Shown one piece after another: positions 29,381 to 38,097 of a stretch of 64,000 nucleotides of DNA (its first letter is position 1; each line of letters starts with the position of its first letter). Position numbers and translations under genes: made by a program. The notes beneath the pieces were generated by a model, which was not told the DNA's origin, did no database searches, and saw only the letters and a list, made by a program, of their open reading frames with translations. The DNA comes from DASPWV01 sp046727855 (lineage in GTDB: Bacteria > Acidobacteriota > Vicinamibacteria > Vicinamibacterales > UBA2999), in assembly GCA_046727855.1 (NCBI GenBank), contig JBKPDL010000068.1, positions 1 to 64,000 on the forward strand, read 5' to 3'.

Positions 29381-31624
29381 TTACGGCCGGAACAGCCGAT
29401 TCACCTTCACCACGAACGCGCGATTGCGCAACGGCGTGAGCCCGGCGCGAACGTCGGTGTCGTAGTCGTCGGTGTAGACGACGAAGAGCTCGCTGCCGGG
29501 CGCGTATTCCCACCGCAGCCTGACATTGCTGCCCGCCGAGCGCGTCGTCGAGTTGTATTGCACGATCCCGCTCACGAACATGCGCGGCGTAACCGTGTAG
29601 GTTGCGCGGTTTCGCAGCACCGTCAAGGTGGCCTTGCCTTGCGGCAAATCGACGAAGTTGATGCTGAAGCTTGGCTCCAGCGAAATCTGCGGTGTTACCT
29701 CGACGCGCGCCGTGTTCAGCGCAATCGTCTGTCGATCGCCGTCATAGAACGGACCTGCCTCGTAGACGACTGTGCCCGAGACTTTCCGCTGCTGCCCTGC
29801 GGCGTAGGAGAGTTGCAAAGTGCGAAAGTCATAGCTCCCCACCGGGACCCTGACGCTGGAGGTCACATCGAACGGCCGCGTCACCCGCTCGAAACTGTCG
29901 ATCAGGCCGACCGATGCAACGTCGCTGTTGACGAATTCGGTCTGGAAACTCCCACTCAGCTCGCGTGTGTCGAGGCGATTGTTGTTATTGGTGAGATACA
30001 GCACGCTCGCTTGCGACACGAACCGCCGCACGTACTTGTTTTGCGCGGGCCGCGGACTGAACCGTCCGAGCAGGAAGTTGCGCCGTATGTCGGGTCTCCG
30101 TACGAATCCGATCTCCGGGAGAAAGTTTCGCTCGACCACAAGACGTTCTACCTGCACGCCGTAGCGATCGGCGTTGTAATCAAAAAAGCCGCGGTAGCTC
30201 AGGTCGTCGCCGAGCCTTTCTTCGGTGCGCGTGCGCGCGACATAGGTGTCGAACCTGACGTTCTGATAGAACGAGAAGGTCGCGTCGGCGCCGTATCCAT
30301 CGTTCGCGCCCACGCGTCCTGGCGTGGACGTTCGATGCGTATACATGCCGCCGATGCTGCTCCGCCGAAGAATGTCCCGCTTGGCGCGGAGGACTGTAAA
30401 GTTTGCGTCCTCAACCCGCGCCACCTCGTCATCTCCGGTCTGAACGTTCAGCATGCCCACCGTTAATCCGCCGACTTTGCCAGTCAGCCGGCCGCCAGCA
30501 CGGAGCGGGGTCACCCGGCTGTTGTCCAGGCCGATGCGTCGCGAGAAGAAAAGATACGGCGTGTCGCCGGAGCCTGCGGCGAGCCCCGCGCTCGCACGCC
30601 CGGCAAACGCGAAGGTGCCGAGCCCCTCGAGGAAGAAGTCGCGTTTCTCCGGGAAGAAGAGACTGAAGCGCGTGAGATTGACTTGTTGTTCATCGACTTC
30701 GACCTGGGCGAAATCGGTATTCACGGTCACGTCGGCCGTGAGGTTTTGCGTCAGACCGTACTTCATATCACCGCCGACGCGGCCGGATGCGTCGTTCGAG
30801 ACGCGTGGCGTCACCGTGTTGTCGATGGACACACCGCCAAGCACGTACGGTTTGAGTTCGAGGTTGCGGCTGCCCGAAGGCGCCTCCACTCCAACCAGCG
30901 TCGCGGCTGACGAGATTTTGAGAATGCCGCGAAAGGTCGTCAGCGCGCGAGGCACCTGAGCGAGGTACGACCACTCGTTCTTCCATCGCACCACGCGACG
31001 AAGATTGATGCCCCAGGTTTGATCACGACCCGGCTGATATCGCAGCGATTTGAAGGGAATGGCTATCTCGATCGTCCATCCCCCTTCAAAGCTGCCGGTC
31101 TTCACATTCCAAACGGTGTTCCAATCGACATTCGGAGGGCCTTCGTCGGTGATCTGGCTATCGGCCAATCCACCGATCGGGTTGGCGTAAAAGAGGTATC
31201 CATTGCGACGATCGTGAAACGTATCGAACAGGACCGCGAAGGTGTCGTTCTGCCGCAGTTGACTCGTGTCGCGACGCATCTCGTTGGCGACCCGGCGTTC
31301 CGGATGTGTCTCCCAACACCGCGCTGAGACGTACACGTGATCGTCGTCAAAAAACACCCACGCTTCGGTTTTCTCTGTTGCTGGCTTGGCTTCGTCCGGC
31401 TCCTGTTGAACGAAATCGCCGATCGGTTCCGTCGTTGTGTAGATCGCCTCGTCGAGCCTTCCGTCGATTCGTACAGGCGTCGCCACACGCAGCGCGCGCA
31501 CGGTAATCCGGCCATCCGCCTCGCGAGAGACGACAGTTGTGGGCGGCGCTTGCGCGAATACGGCTGCCGAAAAGCAGCTGAGTAACCATGCAATCGCGCC
31601 CACGGCGGGCGGCCGGGCCAGCAT
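29381..31624 (-). CDS. DUF5916 outer-membrane barrel protein with carbohydrate-binding-like N-terminal domain
   Basis: 747 residues. The signal peptide ends in AVFAQ. Residues about 45-240 are a CBM9-like domain (RIDGRLDEAIYTTTEPIGDFVQQEPDE... WVFFDDDHVYVSARCWE... GWTIEIAIPFKSLRY). The remainder is DUF5916, a beta-barrel rich in alternating strands with the family stretch INLRRVVRWKNEWSYLAQVPRA and FFPEKRDFFLEG. The barrel closes with NRAFVVKVNRLFRP. It is probably an outer-membrane protein for glycan or lipid handling; the function is unknown. It is divergent from an HxlR regulator with a perfect palindrome between them. Confidence 0.88.
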   Translation of the reverse strand: MLARPPAVGAIAWLLSCFSAAVFAQAPPTTVVSREADGRITVRALRVATPVRIDGRLDEAIYTTTEPIGDFVQQEPDEAKPATEKTEAWVFFDDDHVYVSARCWETHPERRVANEMRRDTSQLRQNDTFAVLFDTFHDRRNGYLFYANPIGGLADSQITDEGPPNVDWNTVWNVKTGSFEGGWTIEIAIPFKSLRYQPGRDQTWGINLRRVVRWKNEWSYLAQVPRALTTFRGILKISSAATLVGVEAPSGSRNLELKPYVLGGVSIDNTVTPRVSNDASGRVGGDMKYGLTQNLTADVTVNTDFAQVEVDEQQVNLTRFSLFFPEKRDFFLEGLGTFAFAGRASAGLAAGSGDTPYLFFSRRIGLDNSRVTPLRAGGRLTGKVGGLTVGMLNVQTGDDEVARVEDANFTVLRAKRDILRRSSIGGMYTHRTSTPGRVGANDGYGADATFSFYQNVRFDTYVARTRTEERLGDDLSYRGFFDYNADRYGVQVERLVVERNFLPEIGFVRRPDIRRNFLLGRFSPRPAQNKYVRRFVSQASVLYLTNNNNRLDTRELSGSFQTEFVNSDVASVGLIDSFERVTRPFDVTSSVRVPVGSYDFRTLQLSYAAGQQRKVSGTVVYEAGPFYDGDRQTIALNTARVEVTPQISLEPSFSINFVDLPQGKATLTVLRNRATYTVTPRMFVSGIVQYNSTTRSAGSNVRLRWEYAPGSELFVVYTDDYDTDVRAGLTPLRNRAFVVKVNRLFRP

Positions 31625-31643
31625 GCCGTGCGATGCTACCCGG

Positions 31644-31668
31644 AGTCACTTGCATTTTGCAAGTGACT
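31644..31668. promoter_or_regulatory. Palindromic operator between the HxlR regulator and the DUF5916 gene
   Basis: Perfect 11-bp arms AGTCACTTGCA and TGCAAGTGACT around a TTT centre, in the 64-bp gap between two divergent genes. A -10-like TATTCT lies at 31672-31677, so the palindrome covers the -35 and spacer of the regulator's own promoter and sits upstream of the divergent gene. HxlR-type proteins bind such inverted repeats; autoregulation plus control of the neighbour is inferred. Confidence 0.7.
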
Positions 31669-31688
31669 TGCTATTCTAGAGCCAGGCC

Positions 31689-32021
31689 ATGCCCCGCTCG
31701 CTCTGTCCGGTATCGTGCGTGCTCGATCTGGTTGGCGACCGTTGGTCGCTGCTGGTTGTGCGTGACTTGGTGAGAGGGAAGAAGCGGTTTGGAGAGTTCC
31801 TGGAATCCTCTGAGCGCATCCCGACCAACATCCTTGCCGATCGTCTCAAGCGGCTCGTCAAGGCGGGCGTGATCGAGTCGCACCGCTATAGTGCGCATCC
31901 CCCGCGAGTCGAGTACGTGCTCACGCCCAAGGGCGAAGACCTTCGGCCGATCGTGCGTGCAATGGTGGAATGGGGTGTGCGGCACGCGGGCGCCCGCGTG
32001 CCGCCAGGCTACAAGCCGTAA
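31689..32021 (+). CDS. HxlR family winged-helix transcriptional regulator
   Basis: 110 residues, the usual size. The HxlR signature is intact: CPVSCVLDLVGDRWSLLVVRDLVRGKKRFGEFLES, then IPTNILADRLKRLVKAGVIES (recognition helix and wing) and YVLTPKGEDLRPIV. The N-terminal Cys that senses electrophiles or quinones in some family members is present at residue 6, with a second at residue 10. The -10-like element lies very close to the ATG and there is no strong Shine-Dalgarno, so the mRNA may be nearly leaderless. It likely represses itself and the DUF5916 gene through the palindrome upstream. Confidence 0.92.
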   Translation: MPRSLCPVSCVLDLVGDRWSLLVVRDLVRGKKRFGEFLESSERIPTNILADRLKRLVKAGVIESHRYSAHPPRVEYVLTPKGEDLRPIVRAMVEWGVRHAGARVPPGYKP

Positions 32022-32048
32022 AGACGTCTACCCGCAAACTGCGCAGCT

Positions 32049-33806
32049 CTAATAAGCCATCACGTAACTGTCGCGCGTTGGACTGACGCCGCCCATGAGC
32101 GCCCCGCTCTTGGGATGCACGACAATCGCTTTGACGGATCCGACGCCGCGCCCGTTATTCAGATCCAGCTTGTGCCCCATCGACGTCAATTCGTCGAGCA
32201 CGTGCTTGGGCACCGACGCGGGAATCTGCAGTGTGCCGGCAGCATTGTGCGGATAGTAGGAGCTCTTGAAATTCGTCGTGACGATGTACGGCTGCTCGAG
32301 CGCCTGCTGTACGCTCATGCCGAATTCAACGACATTGAGGAAGAACTGCAATTGCGCCTGTGGCTGCGTATCGGCGCCGGGCGTGCCCAACGTCATGTAG
32401 GGCTTGCCGTCGCGCAGCGCCAGCGCGGGATTGATCGTCTGCCGCACGCGCTTACCCGGCTTCAACACATTCACATCGTCCGGCTCGAGCCCGAAGTAGG
32501 CCATGCGGTTGTTCAGGAAGAAGCCTGCGCCGTCGACGACATGACCGCTGCCGAACAGACTCAGAAGTGACGAGGTGATCGAGACCATGTTGCGGTCCTT
32601 GTCGACGACCGCGAGATATGTCGTGTGCCCGTCTTCGTCCCCCTCGTGCACCGCGGAGACATCCGATGGCGGTTGCGGCGCTGAATACGCGATTTGCTGC
32701 GTCGAGGTCGGACGTCGTGGATCGCCTGCGGGCGCCTCGCCCTGAATCGCTCGATCGGGATCGATTAACCCGCGCCGCACTGCCGCGTACTCCTTTGAGA
32801 GCAGTTCGCGGATTGGAATCTCCGGCACCATCCTGGGATCGCCGTTCCAGCGGTTGCGGTCGGCAAACGACAGCTTCAACGCTTCGGCGACCGCGTGAAG
32901 GTAGGGCGCGCTGTTGTGGCGCATGTAGCGCACGTTCATCCCTTCGAGGATGTTCAGCGCCTGCAGCATCACATGCCCTTGCGAGTTGGGCGGACACTCG
33001 TAAACCTCCACTCCCTTGTAATTGATATGGATGGGCGCATCCTCGAACGCCTTGTAGGCCGCGAGATCTTTCTCTGCCAGAATGCCGCCAACGCTCTTCA
33101 TGTACGCGGCAGTCTTCTGCGCGATCGTGCCCTGGTAAAACGCTGCGCTGCCTTTGGCGGCGATTTCGCGCAAGGTCGCGGCGAGATCTTTCTGCACGAC
33201 GCGCTCGCCCATTTCGAGCGGGCGATCGCCGTTGAACCAAATGCGCGTGGTCGAGGGGGCCCGTGCGAGCTTCTCGCGATTGGAGCGCAGCGACGCGGCG
33301 ACGTTGGCGCTGATCGGGAACCCGCGATCGGCAAGCTCGATCGCGGTCGCGAAGATCTCCGACAGCGGCCGCGTGCCGTAGGTTTTCGCTGCCAGTTCCA
33401 CCGCTCCGACGGCGCCAGGCACGCTCACCGACAGCGGTCCCTCGTCTGGCATCCCGCCTTTGCTCTTGTAGAAGTCCACTGTTGCGGCCATGGGCGCGAA
33501 TCCCGTGCCGTTGATGAACCTCACCTCACCCGTCTTTGCCAGATAGACGAGGATGAACATGTCACTGCCCAGTCCGGTCATCTCGGGTTCGGTAAGTCCT
33601 TGCACCGCCCATGTCGCGAGCGCCGCATCCACGGCGTTACCGCCCGCCCGGAGTATGCGCAACCCGGCCTCCGACGCAAGCGGATGGCCGGACGCCACCA
33701 TTCCGTTGTCGGCGACGACCGTGGGCCGCCACGTTGTTTGTGCGCGTGTGGAGCCGGTGAGCGAAACCAGCAGGAGCGACGCGATGAGCAACGGCAACCG
33801 GCGCAT
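32049..33806 (-). CDS. ggt: Gamma-glutamyltranspeptidase
   Basis: 585 residues. The signal peptide is MRRLPLLIASLLLVSLTGSTRAQ. It is a complete N-terminal nucleophile hydrolase: large-subunit region with GMVASGHPLASEAGLRILRAGGNAVDAALA, autocatalytic site at Thr395 of DGHTTYLAVVDK, and small-subunit motifs GSGHVVDGAGFFLNNRM and TLGTPGADTQPQ. It hydrolyses or transfers the gamma-glutamyl group of glutathione and related peptides in the periplasm. The frame is open further upstream, but that part encodes a CTCCAAAT repeat tract, and GAGGTG lies just before this ATG; the ATG 12 bases upstream is a close alternative. Confidence 0.93.
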   Translation of the reverse strand: MRRLPLLIASLLLVSLTGSTRAQTTWRPTVVADNGMVASGHPLASEAGLRILRAGGNAVDAALATWAVQGLTEPEMTGLGSDMFILVYLAKTGEVRFINGTGFAPMAATVDFYKSKGGMPDEGPLSVSVPGAVGAVELAAKTYGTRPLSEIFATAIELADRGFPISANVAASLRSNREKLARAPSTTRIWFNGDRPLEMGERVVQKDLAATLREIAAKGSAAFYQGTIAQKTAAYMKSVGGILAEKDLAAYKAFEDAPIHINYKGVEVYECPPNSQGHVMLQALNILEGMNVRYMRHNSAPYLHAVAEALKLSFADRNRWNGDPRMVPEIPIRELLSKEYAAVRRGLIDPDRAIQGEAPAGDPRRPTSTQQIAYSAPQPPSDVSAVHEGDEDGHTTYLAVVDKDRNMVSITSSLLSLFGSGHVVDGAGFFLNNRMAYFGLEPDDVNVLKPGKRVRQTINPALALRDGKPYMTLGTPGADTQPQAQLQFFLNVVEFGMSVQQALEQPYIVTTNFKSSYYPHNAAGTLQIPASVPKHVLDELTSMGHKLDLNNGRGVGSVKAIVVHPKSGALMGGVSPTRDSYVMAY

Positions 33807-33837
33807 ACGGCACCTCATGGTGAAAACCGAATGTGGA

Positions 33838-33873
33838 ATCTCGAGATTTGGGATTTGGAGAGAATTTGGAGAT
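33838..33873. repeat. CTCCAAAT-type intergenic tract, inverse copy
   Basis: The reverse complement begins ATCTCCAAATTC and ends ATCTCGAGAT, nearly identical to the tract at 27568-27604 (one missing T in the third unit and a C for T in the first). It fills the gap between ggt and the carrier gene. Confidence 0.65.
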
Positions 33874-33880
33874 TCACCCG

Positions 33881-35119
33881 TCAGAAAATCAGGTAACACA
33901 GTAGAGCACCGATTACGCTCATCGACAACCCCCACGCAAGGAGTTTGTTGAACAGCAACCGGCTCTCATCCGTTGGTGCACCGGCGAGACATAGCGCCCC
34001 AATCGTCGAGAGCGGCGACACATCCACGAGGTGCCCGCCGATATTCATCGAGGATGCGATCGCCAGCGCGCTCGCGCCCGGGAGTGCGGCCGCAAGCCCG
34101 GGCACCATCGGGAGAAACGCCGGCAGGACAACCCCCGACGTGCTGCTGTAGACCGAAACGAGCGCGGTGAGGAGTGCCACGACGAACGTCACCGTGTTCG
34201 GCGATGAGACCTTCGCCACGAGCGAGACGAGGAGATCGATACCCTGCGCACGCTCGACGAGAGCAATCAGCACCGTGACACCGCACACCATGACGATCAC
34301 TCGCCACGGCATCCGCTTGACCGCCTCGCCATCGTCCGCCGAGTGCGACAGAACGAGGACCACGGCGCCGACGAACGCTCCCATACCGACGTTGATCTGC
34401 GCGAAAATGACGCTGAGGATCAACGTCGCGATCACGCCGATCGTGATCCAGTGCCGCCGTTTGAACGATCCGTCCGATCCATCTTCTAACGCGGGCGCCG
34501 CGGCTCGACCCTCGCCAAACAGTTTCAACCCGCCAAAGAGCGCATATCCCGCAAAGGCGACCATTGCATGCGCCGCAAGGTTATAGAGATATGTCTGAAC
34601 CTCGAGGCCCTGCAGCCCGTTTCGCGCCATCAATCCATTGACAATGATTCCTGTTGGTGCAAACGGCGACAGCGCGCCCGAGTTCGCGCCATTGCCCACC
34701 ATGATTGCCATCAGGAAAAGCGGAATGCCGGACTTCGCCGCGGTGGCCATCGCCAGCGGCGCCAGCAGCGCCGCGGTCGAGATGTTGCCCGGTCCCATCG
34801 AGGACAGCGCGGCGCCGAGCACGAAGAACATGACTGGAATCACGCCGCGATTGCCGCGGCAAACGCGAACGGCGTGGTGCGTGATCCGTTCGAGCGTCCC
34901 GTTGCATTGCGCCAGCGAGAACAACAACGTGACGCCTGCAAGCGTCAGGAACAGCTGGCTCGGGAATCCAGCGATCACGGTGTTCACCGGCAAGCCACCG
35001 ATGTAAACACCCACGATCCACGCCAGCGCAACCGCCAACACCCCGACGTTCAGCGAGCTGACACAACTGACGACGACCGCAAGTACGAGAGCGAACACTG
35101 AGATGACGGCGAGATTCAT
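33881..35119 (-). CDS. MatC-type dicarboxylate carrier / SLC13-like permease
   Basis: 412 residues with about twelve hydrophobic segments. The N-terminal half matches the MatC_N dicarboxylate carrier family: NVGVLAVALAWIVGVYIGG, FLTLAGVTLLFSLAQCNGTLE, then SSMGPGNISTAALLAPLAMA and GNGANSGALSPFAPTGIIVNG, the substrate and ion-binding hairpin region. The ATG overlaps the stop of the FAD/Fe-S dehydrogenase as ATGA, so the two are coupled. The pairing suggests import of the 2-hydroxyacid or dicarboxylate that the dehydrogenase oxidises. A longer in-frame extension inside the upstream gene was rejected. Confidence 0.87.
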   Translation of the reverse strand: MNLAVISVFALVLAVVVSCVSSLNVGVLAVALAWIVGVYIGGLPVNTVIAGFPSQLFLTLAGVTLLFSLAQCNGTLERITHHAVRVCRGNRGVIPVMFFVLGAALSSMGPGNISTAALLAPLAMATAAKSGIPLFLMAIMVGNGANSGALSPFAPTGIIVNGLMARNGLQGLEVQTYLYNLAAHAMVAFAGYALFGGLKLFGEGRAAAPALEDGSDGSFKRRHWITIGVIATLILSVIFAQINVGMGAFVGAVVLVLSHSADDGEAVKRMPWRVIVMVCGVTVLIALVERAQGIDLLVSLVAKVSSPNTVTFVVALLTALVSVYSSTSGVVLPAFLPMVPGLAAALPGASALAIASSMNIGGHLVDVSPLSTIGALCLAGAPTDESRLLFNKLLAWGLSMSVIGALLCYLIF

Positions 35120-38094
35120 GCGGACTCCGCGACGAGCGACCGCACCAATTCCGCCGCGTGAAGCGCGCGAACGCTGGCGAAATCGGCGACTTGATGGCGA
35201 CAGGACACCCCGCTCGCCACGAGCACGGTGTCCGAGCCCATCGCGCGCGCCGCGGGCAAGAGGCGCCGCTCCCCAATCGCACGTGACACTTCGAAGTGTT
35301 CGCGCGCGTAGCCGAACGAACCCGCCATTCCGCAACAGCCAGCGTCGAGATCAACGACTGTGGCGCCGGGGATTCGGCTTAACAGTGCTTTTGCCGACGC
35401 CACGCGGCCCATCGATTTCTGATGGCAGTGTCCGTGCAACAGGATTTTCGACGGCCCTGGTGAGAGCCGGAGCGTGGCTCGACCGGATTCACACTCGGCT
35501 TCAACGAACTCTTCGAATAGCATCGCGCGTTCGGCGACTTGTCTCGCGCGCCGTTGAACGTCGCCACGAACAAGTGCGGGCGCATCCTCGCGAATAGCGG
35601 ACAAGCAGCTTGGTTCGAAAAACACCAGCGCGGCGCCATTCTCAACGAGCGGGTAAAGGCGATCGGTATTACGCGTGGTGAGCGCGCGCGCGGGCGCGAG
35701 GAGCCCTTGCGAAATCAGCGCTCGACCGCAACACACATTGGGCGCGAGGTCGACGCCGCATCCGATCGCGTCGAGCACATCCGCGCCCGCCATTCCGATG
35801 GCGGGATTGTAATAGTTGGTGAAGGTGTCGTTGAACAGGAGCGCGCGGGCGTGCTTGTCTGCGTGGCGCCAGCGGAACTGCCGCGCAAACGGCGTGGCGG
35901 TCCACGCCGGAGGCGTTCGACGGCGGTCGATTCCAATCAGGCGATCGTTGAGCCATCGCGCGGGTGCGCTGCGGGCGACGACGTTCGACATAGGAGCGAG
36001 CCGGCTTCCCCATCGCGAAAGCGTATGAACGTGCCCCAGCACACGCGCGCGCAGCGGCGTTCCGTGCCGCCGCCAGTAATCGGCAAGGAACTCGCTCTTG
36101 AATCGCGCCACATCCACGCCGACAGGACATTCCGACTTGCAGGCGCGGCACTCCAGACACAAATCAAGCACCTGGCGCACGCCGTCATCACCTAATCCGT
36201 CTTCGTCTAATTCGCCAGACATGACGAGGCGGAGCGCGTTGGCGCGCCCGCGCGTCGAATCGCGCTCCTCGCGTGTGGCCATGTACGACGGGCACATCGT
36301 GCCATCGAGCGTCTTGCGGCACACTCCGAGGCCGCTGCACATCTCCACCGCTCCGGACATGCCGCCGTACTCCGAATAGTCGAAGAACGTGGCCGGTTGA
36401 GCGGTGCGATACGCGGGTCCGTAGCGGAGGTTGGCGGTGATTGGAGGCGCGTCGACGATCTTGCCGGGATTGAAGATGCCTTCCGGATCAAACGTCCTCT
36501 TGATCTGCCGGAACGCGGCGTAGAGCTCGGACCCGAACATCTTTTCCATGAACGGACTGCGCACCAGCCCGTCGCCGTGTTCCCCGGAAAGCGCGCCACC
36601 GTACTCGAGCACCAAATCGGCGCTCGCCCTTGCGATCGCCTCGAACTGATGCACGCCCGCTTCGGTTTTCATGTTGACCACTGGCCGGACATGCAGACAG
36701 CCGACCGATGCGTGCGCGTACACGCCCGCGCTCGTGCCATGAGTCCGAATCATCGTGAGAAACCGATTGATGTAATCGCGCAGCTTCTCCGGCGCGACCG
36801 CGGTGTCCTCGACGAAGGAAAGCGACTTCGCGTCGCCTTTCATCGCCATCGACAAACCCAACGCGGCTTCGCGCAACGACCAGATGGCGCTCTGCGCAGC
36901 GCTGGTCGTGGCATGGTAATACCGATTTCCGAAGCGCCGCGCGGTCAGATCGCGCTCCAGCGCTGCGAGGCGCGGCAACAACTCGTCGGGGGTATCGCCG
37001 TAGAACTCCACGCACAACAGGGCCTGCGGCTCTCCCTCGATGAAGGTACGACGCAGCCGCTCGAGGGCGGGACTCTGCTTCGTGTGATTCAGGATGAAAC
37101 CATCCATCACTTCGACGGCCGATGGCTGGTGCGTGAGAATCACCGGCGTGGCTTCCAGCGCCTGCAGCAGATCGTCAAACTGAATCGCGAGCACGGCTTT
37201 CGCGTTTGGCAGCGGCACCAGCGCGATCTTCGCTTCGAGCACGACGGCCAACGTGCCTTCGGACCCCACGATCAGCTTGGCCATGTTGAACGCGTCGCCC
37301 GGACACACGAAGGCGTCCAGGTTGTAGCCACCGACGCGGCGAATCACCTTGGGATATCGCGCCTCGATTGCGCGCGCGCATTCGCCAGCGACACGACGGA
37401 CGTCGCGGTAGCACGCGGCCTCGAGCGTGTCACCGGCACTGGCGGCATCCAGTTCGCTCGCGGTCAGCGGGCGAAACCACGCAAGTGAACCATCTGAGAG
37501 CGCCACGTGTTGTTCGAGCACATGATCGATGGTCTTTCCGTAGAGCACAGACCGTGCGCCGGCGGAGTTGTTGGCCATCATGCCGCCGAGCGTGGCGCGG
37601 CTAGCCGTTGAAATGTCCGGAGCGAAGCGGAGACCGTGCTCACGAACAGCGGCGTTGAGCTCGTCGAGCACGATGCCAGCCTCGACGCGCGCCCAGCGCT
37701 GGTCGGCGTCGACCTCGAGCAGGCGATTGAAATACTTGGACGTGTCGACGATGAGGCCGGCGCCGATCGCCTGGCCGGCTTGCGAGGTCCCCCCGCCGCG
37801 CATGGTCAGCGGGATGCGATGCTTTCGGCACGCCCGCACCGCCCGGATCACATCCTCGCGCGATTTCACGACAGCGACGCCGAGCGGGCGAATCTGATAA
37901 ACGCTCGCGTCGGTTGAGTACAGCGCGCGCGTTACGTCATCGAAGCGGACCTCGCCTTCGAGTTGCTGTTCGAGCTCTTTGCGAAACGCGTCGATCGCGG
38001 GCACGAGTCGTGAATTGTAGCGCGGCCGCTCTGCCCTGCGTTGTCGCGCAGCCGCCGCCTGCCGCGATACTGTGGGAACAGCTGTAGCGAGCAC
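35116..38094 (-). CDS. FAD-linked oxidase fused to Fe-S/CCG-domain subunit (D-2-hydroxyacid dehydrogenase, YdiJ-like)
   Basis: 992 residues. N-terminal PCMH FAD-binding domain with MRGGGTSQAGQAIGAGLIVD, and a C-terminal FAD_oxidase_C half (YAHASVGCLHVRPV, GGALSGEHGDG). Then an Fe-S part with CSGLGVCRKTLDGTMCP and CLECRACKSECPVG, and the paired CCG domains FEPSC and DAGCCGMAGSFGY. This one-chain fusion of GlcD-like and GlcF/GlpC-like parts is the YdiJ/D-lactate dehydrogenase type, which passes electrons from D-2-hydroxyacids to quinone. The first residues are uncertain: a GTG at 38004 gives the N-terminus typical of the family, and neither start has a good ribosome site. Confidence 0.9.
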   Translation of the reverse strand: MLATAVPTVSRQAAAARQRRAERPRYNSRLVPAIDAFRKELEQQLEGEVRFDDVTRALYSTDASVYQIRPLGVAVVKSREDVIRAVRACRKHRIPLTMRGGGTSQAGQAIGAGLIVDTSKYFNRLLEVDADQRWARVEAGIVLDELNAAVREHGLRFAPDISTASRATLGGMMANNSAGARSVLYGKTIDHVLEQHVALSDGSLAWFRPLTASELDAASAGDTLEAACYRDVRRVAGECARAIEARYPKVIRRVGGYNLDAFVCPGDAFNMAKLIVGSEGTLAVVLEAKIALVPLPNAKAVLAIQFDDLLQALEATPVILTHQPSAVEVMDGFILNHTKQSPALERLRRTFIEGEPQALLCVEFYGDTPDELLPRLAALERDLTARRFGNRYYHATTSAAQSAIWSLREAALGLSMAMKGDAKSLSFVEDTAVAPEKLRDYINRFLTMIRTHGTSAGVYAHASVGCLHVRPVVNMKTEAGVHQFEAIARASADLVLEYGGALSGEHGDGLVRSPFMEKMFGSELYAAFRQIKRTFDPEGIFNPGKIVDAPPITANLRYGPAYRTAQPATFFDYSEYGGMSGAVEMCSGLGVCRKTLDGTMCPSYMATREERDSTRGRANALRLVMSGELDEDGLGDDGVRQVLDLCLECRACKSECPVGVDVARFKSEFLADYWRRHGTPLRARVLGHVHTLSRWGSRLAPMSNVVARSAPARWLNDRLIGIDRRRTPPAWTATPFARQFRWRHADKHARALLFNDTFTNYYNPAIGMAGADVLDAIGCGVDLAPNVCCGRALISQGLLAPARALTTRNTDRLYPLVENGAALVFFEPSCLSAIREDAPALVRGDVQRRARQVAERAMLFEEFVEAECESGRATLRLSPGPSKILLHGHCHQKSMGRVASAKALLSRIPGATVVDLDAGCCGMAGSFGYAREHFEVSRAIGERRLLPAARAMGSDTVLVASGVSCRHQVADFASVRALHAAELVRSLVAESA

Positions 38095-38097
38095 GTC

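Noticed and set aside
33807..33935. N-terminal extension of ggt
   Set aside because: It would translate the CTCCAAAT repeat tract and runs into the carrier gene; the signal peptide starts at the chosen ATG.
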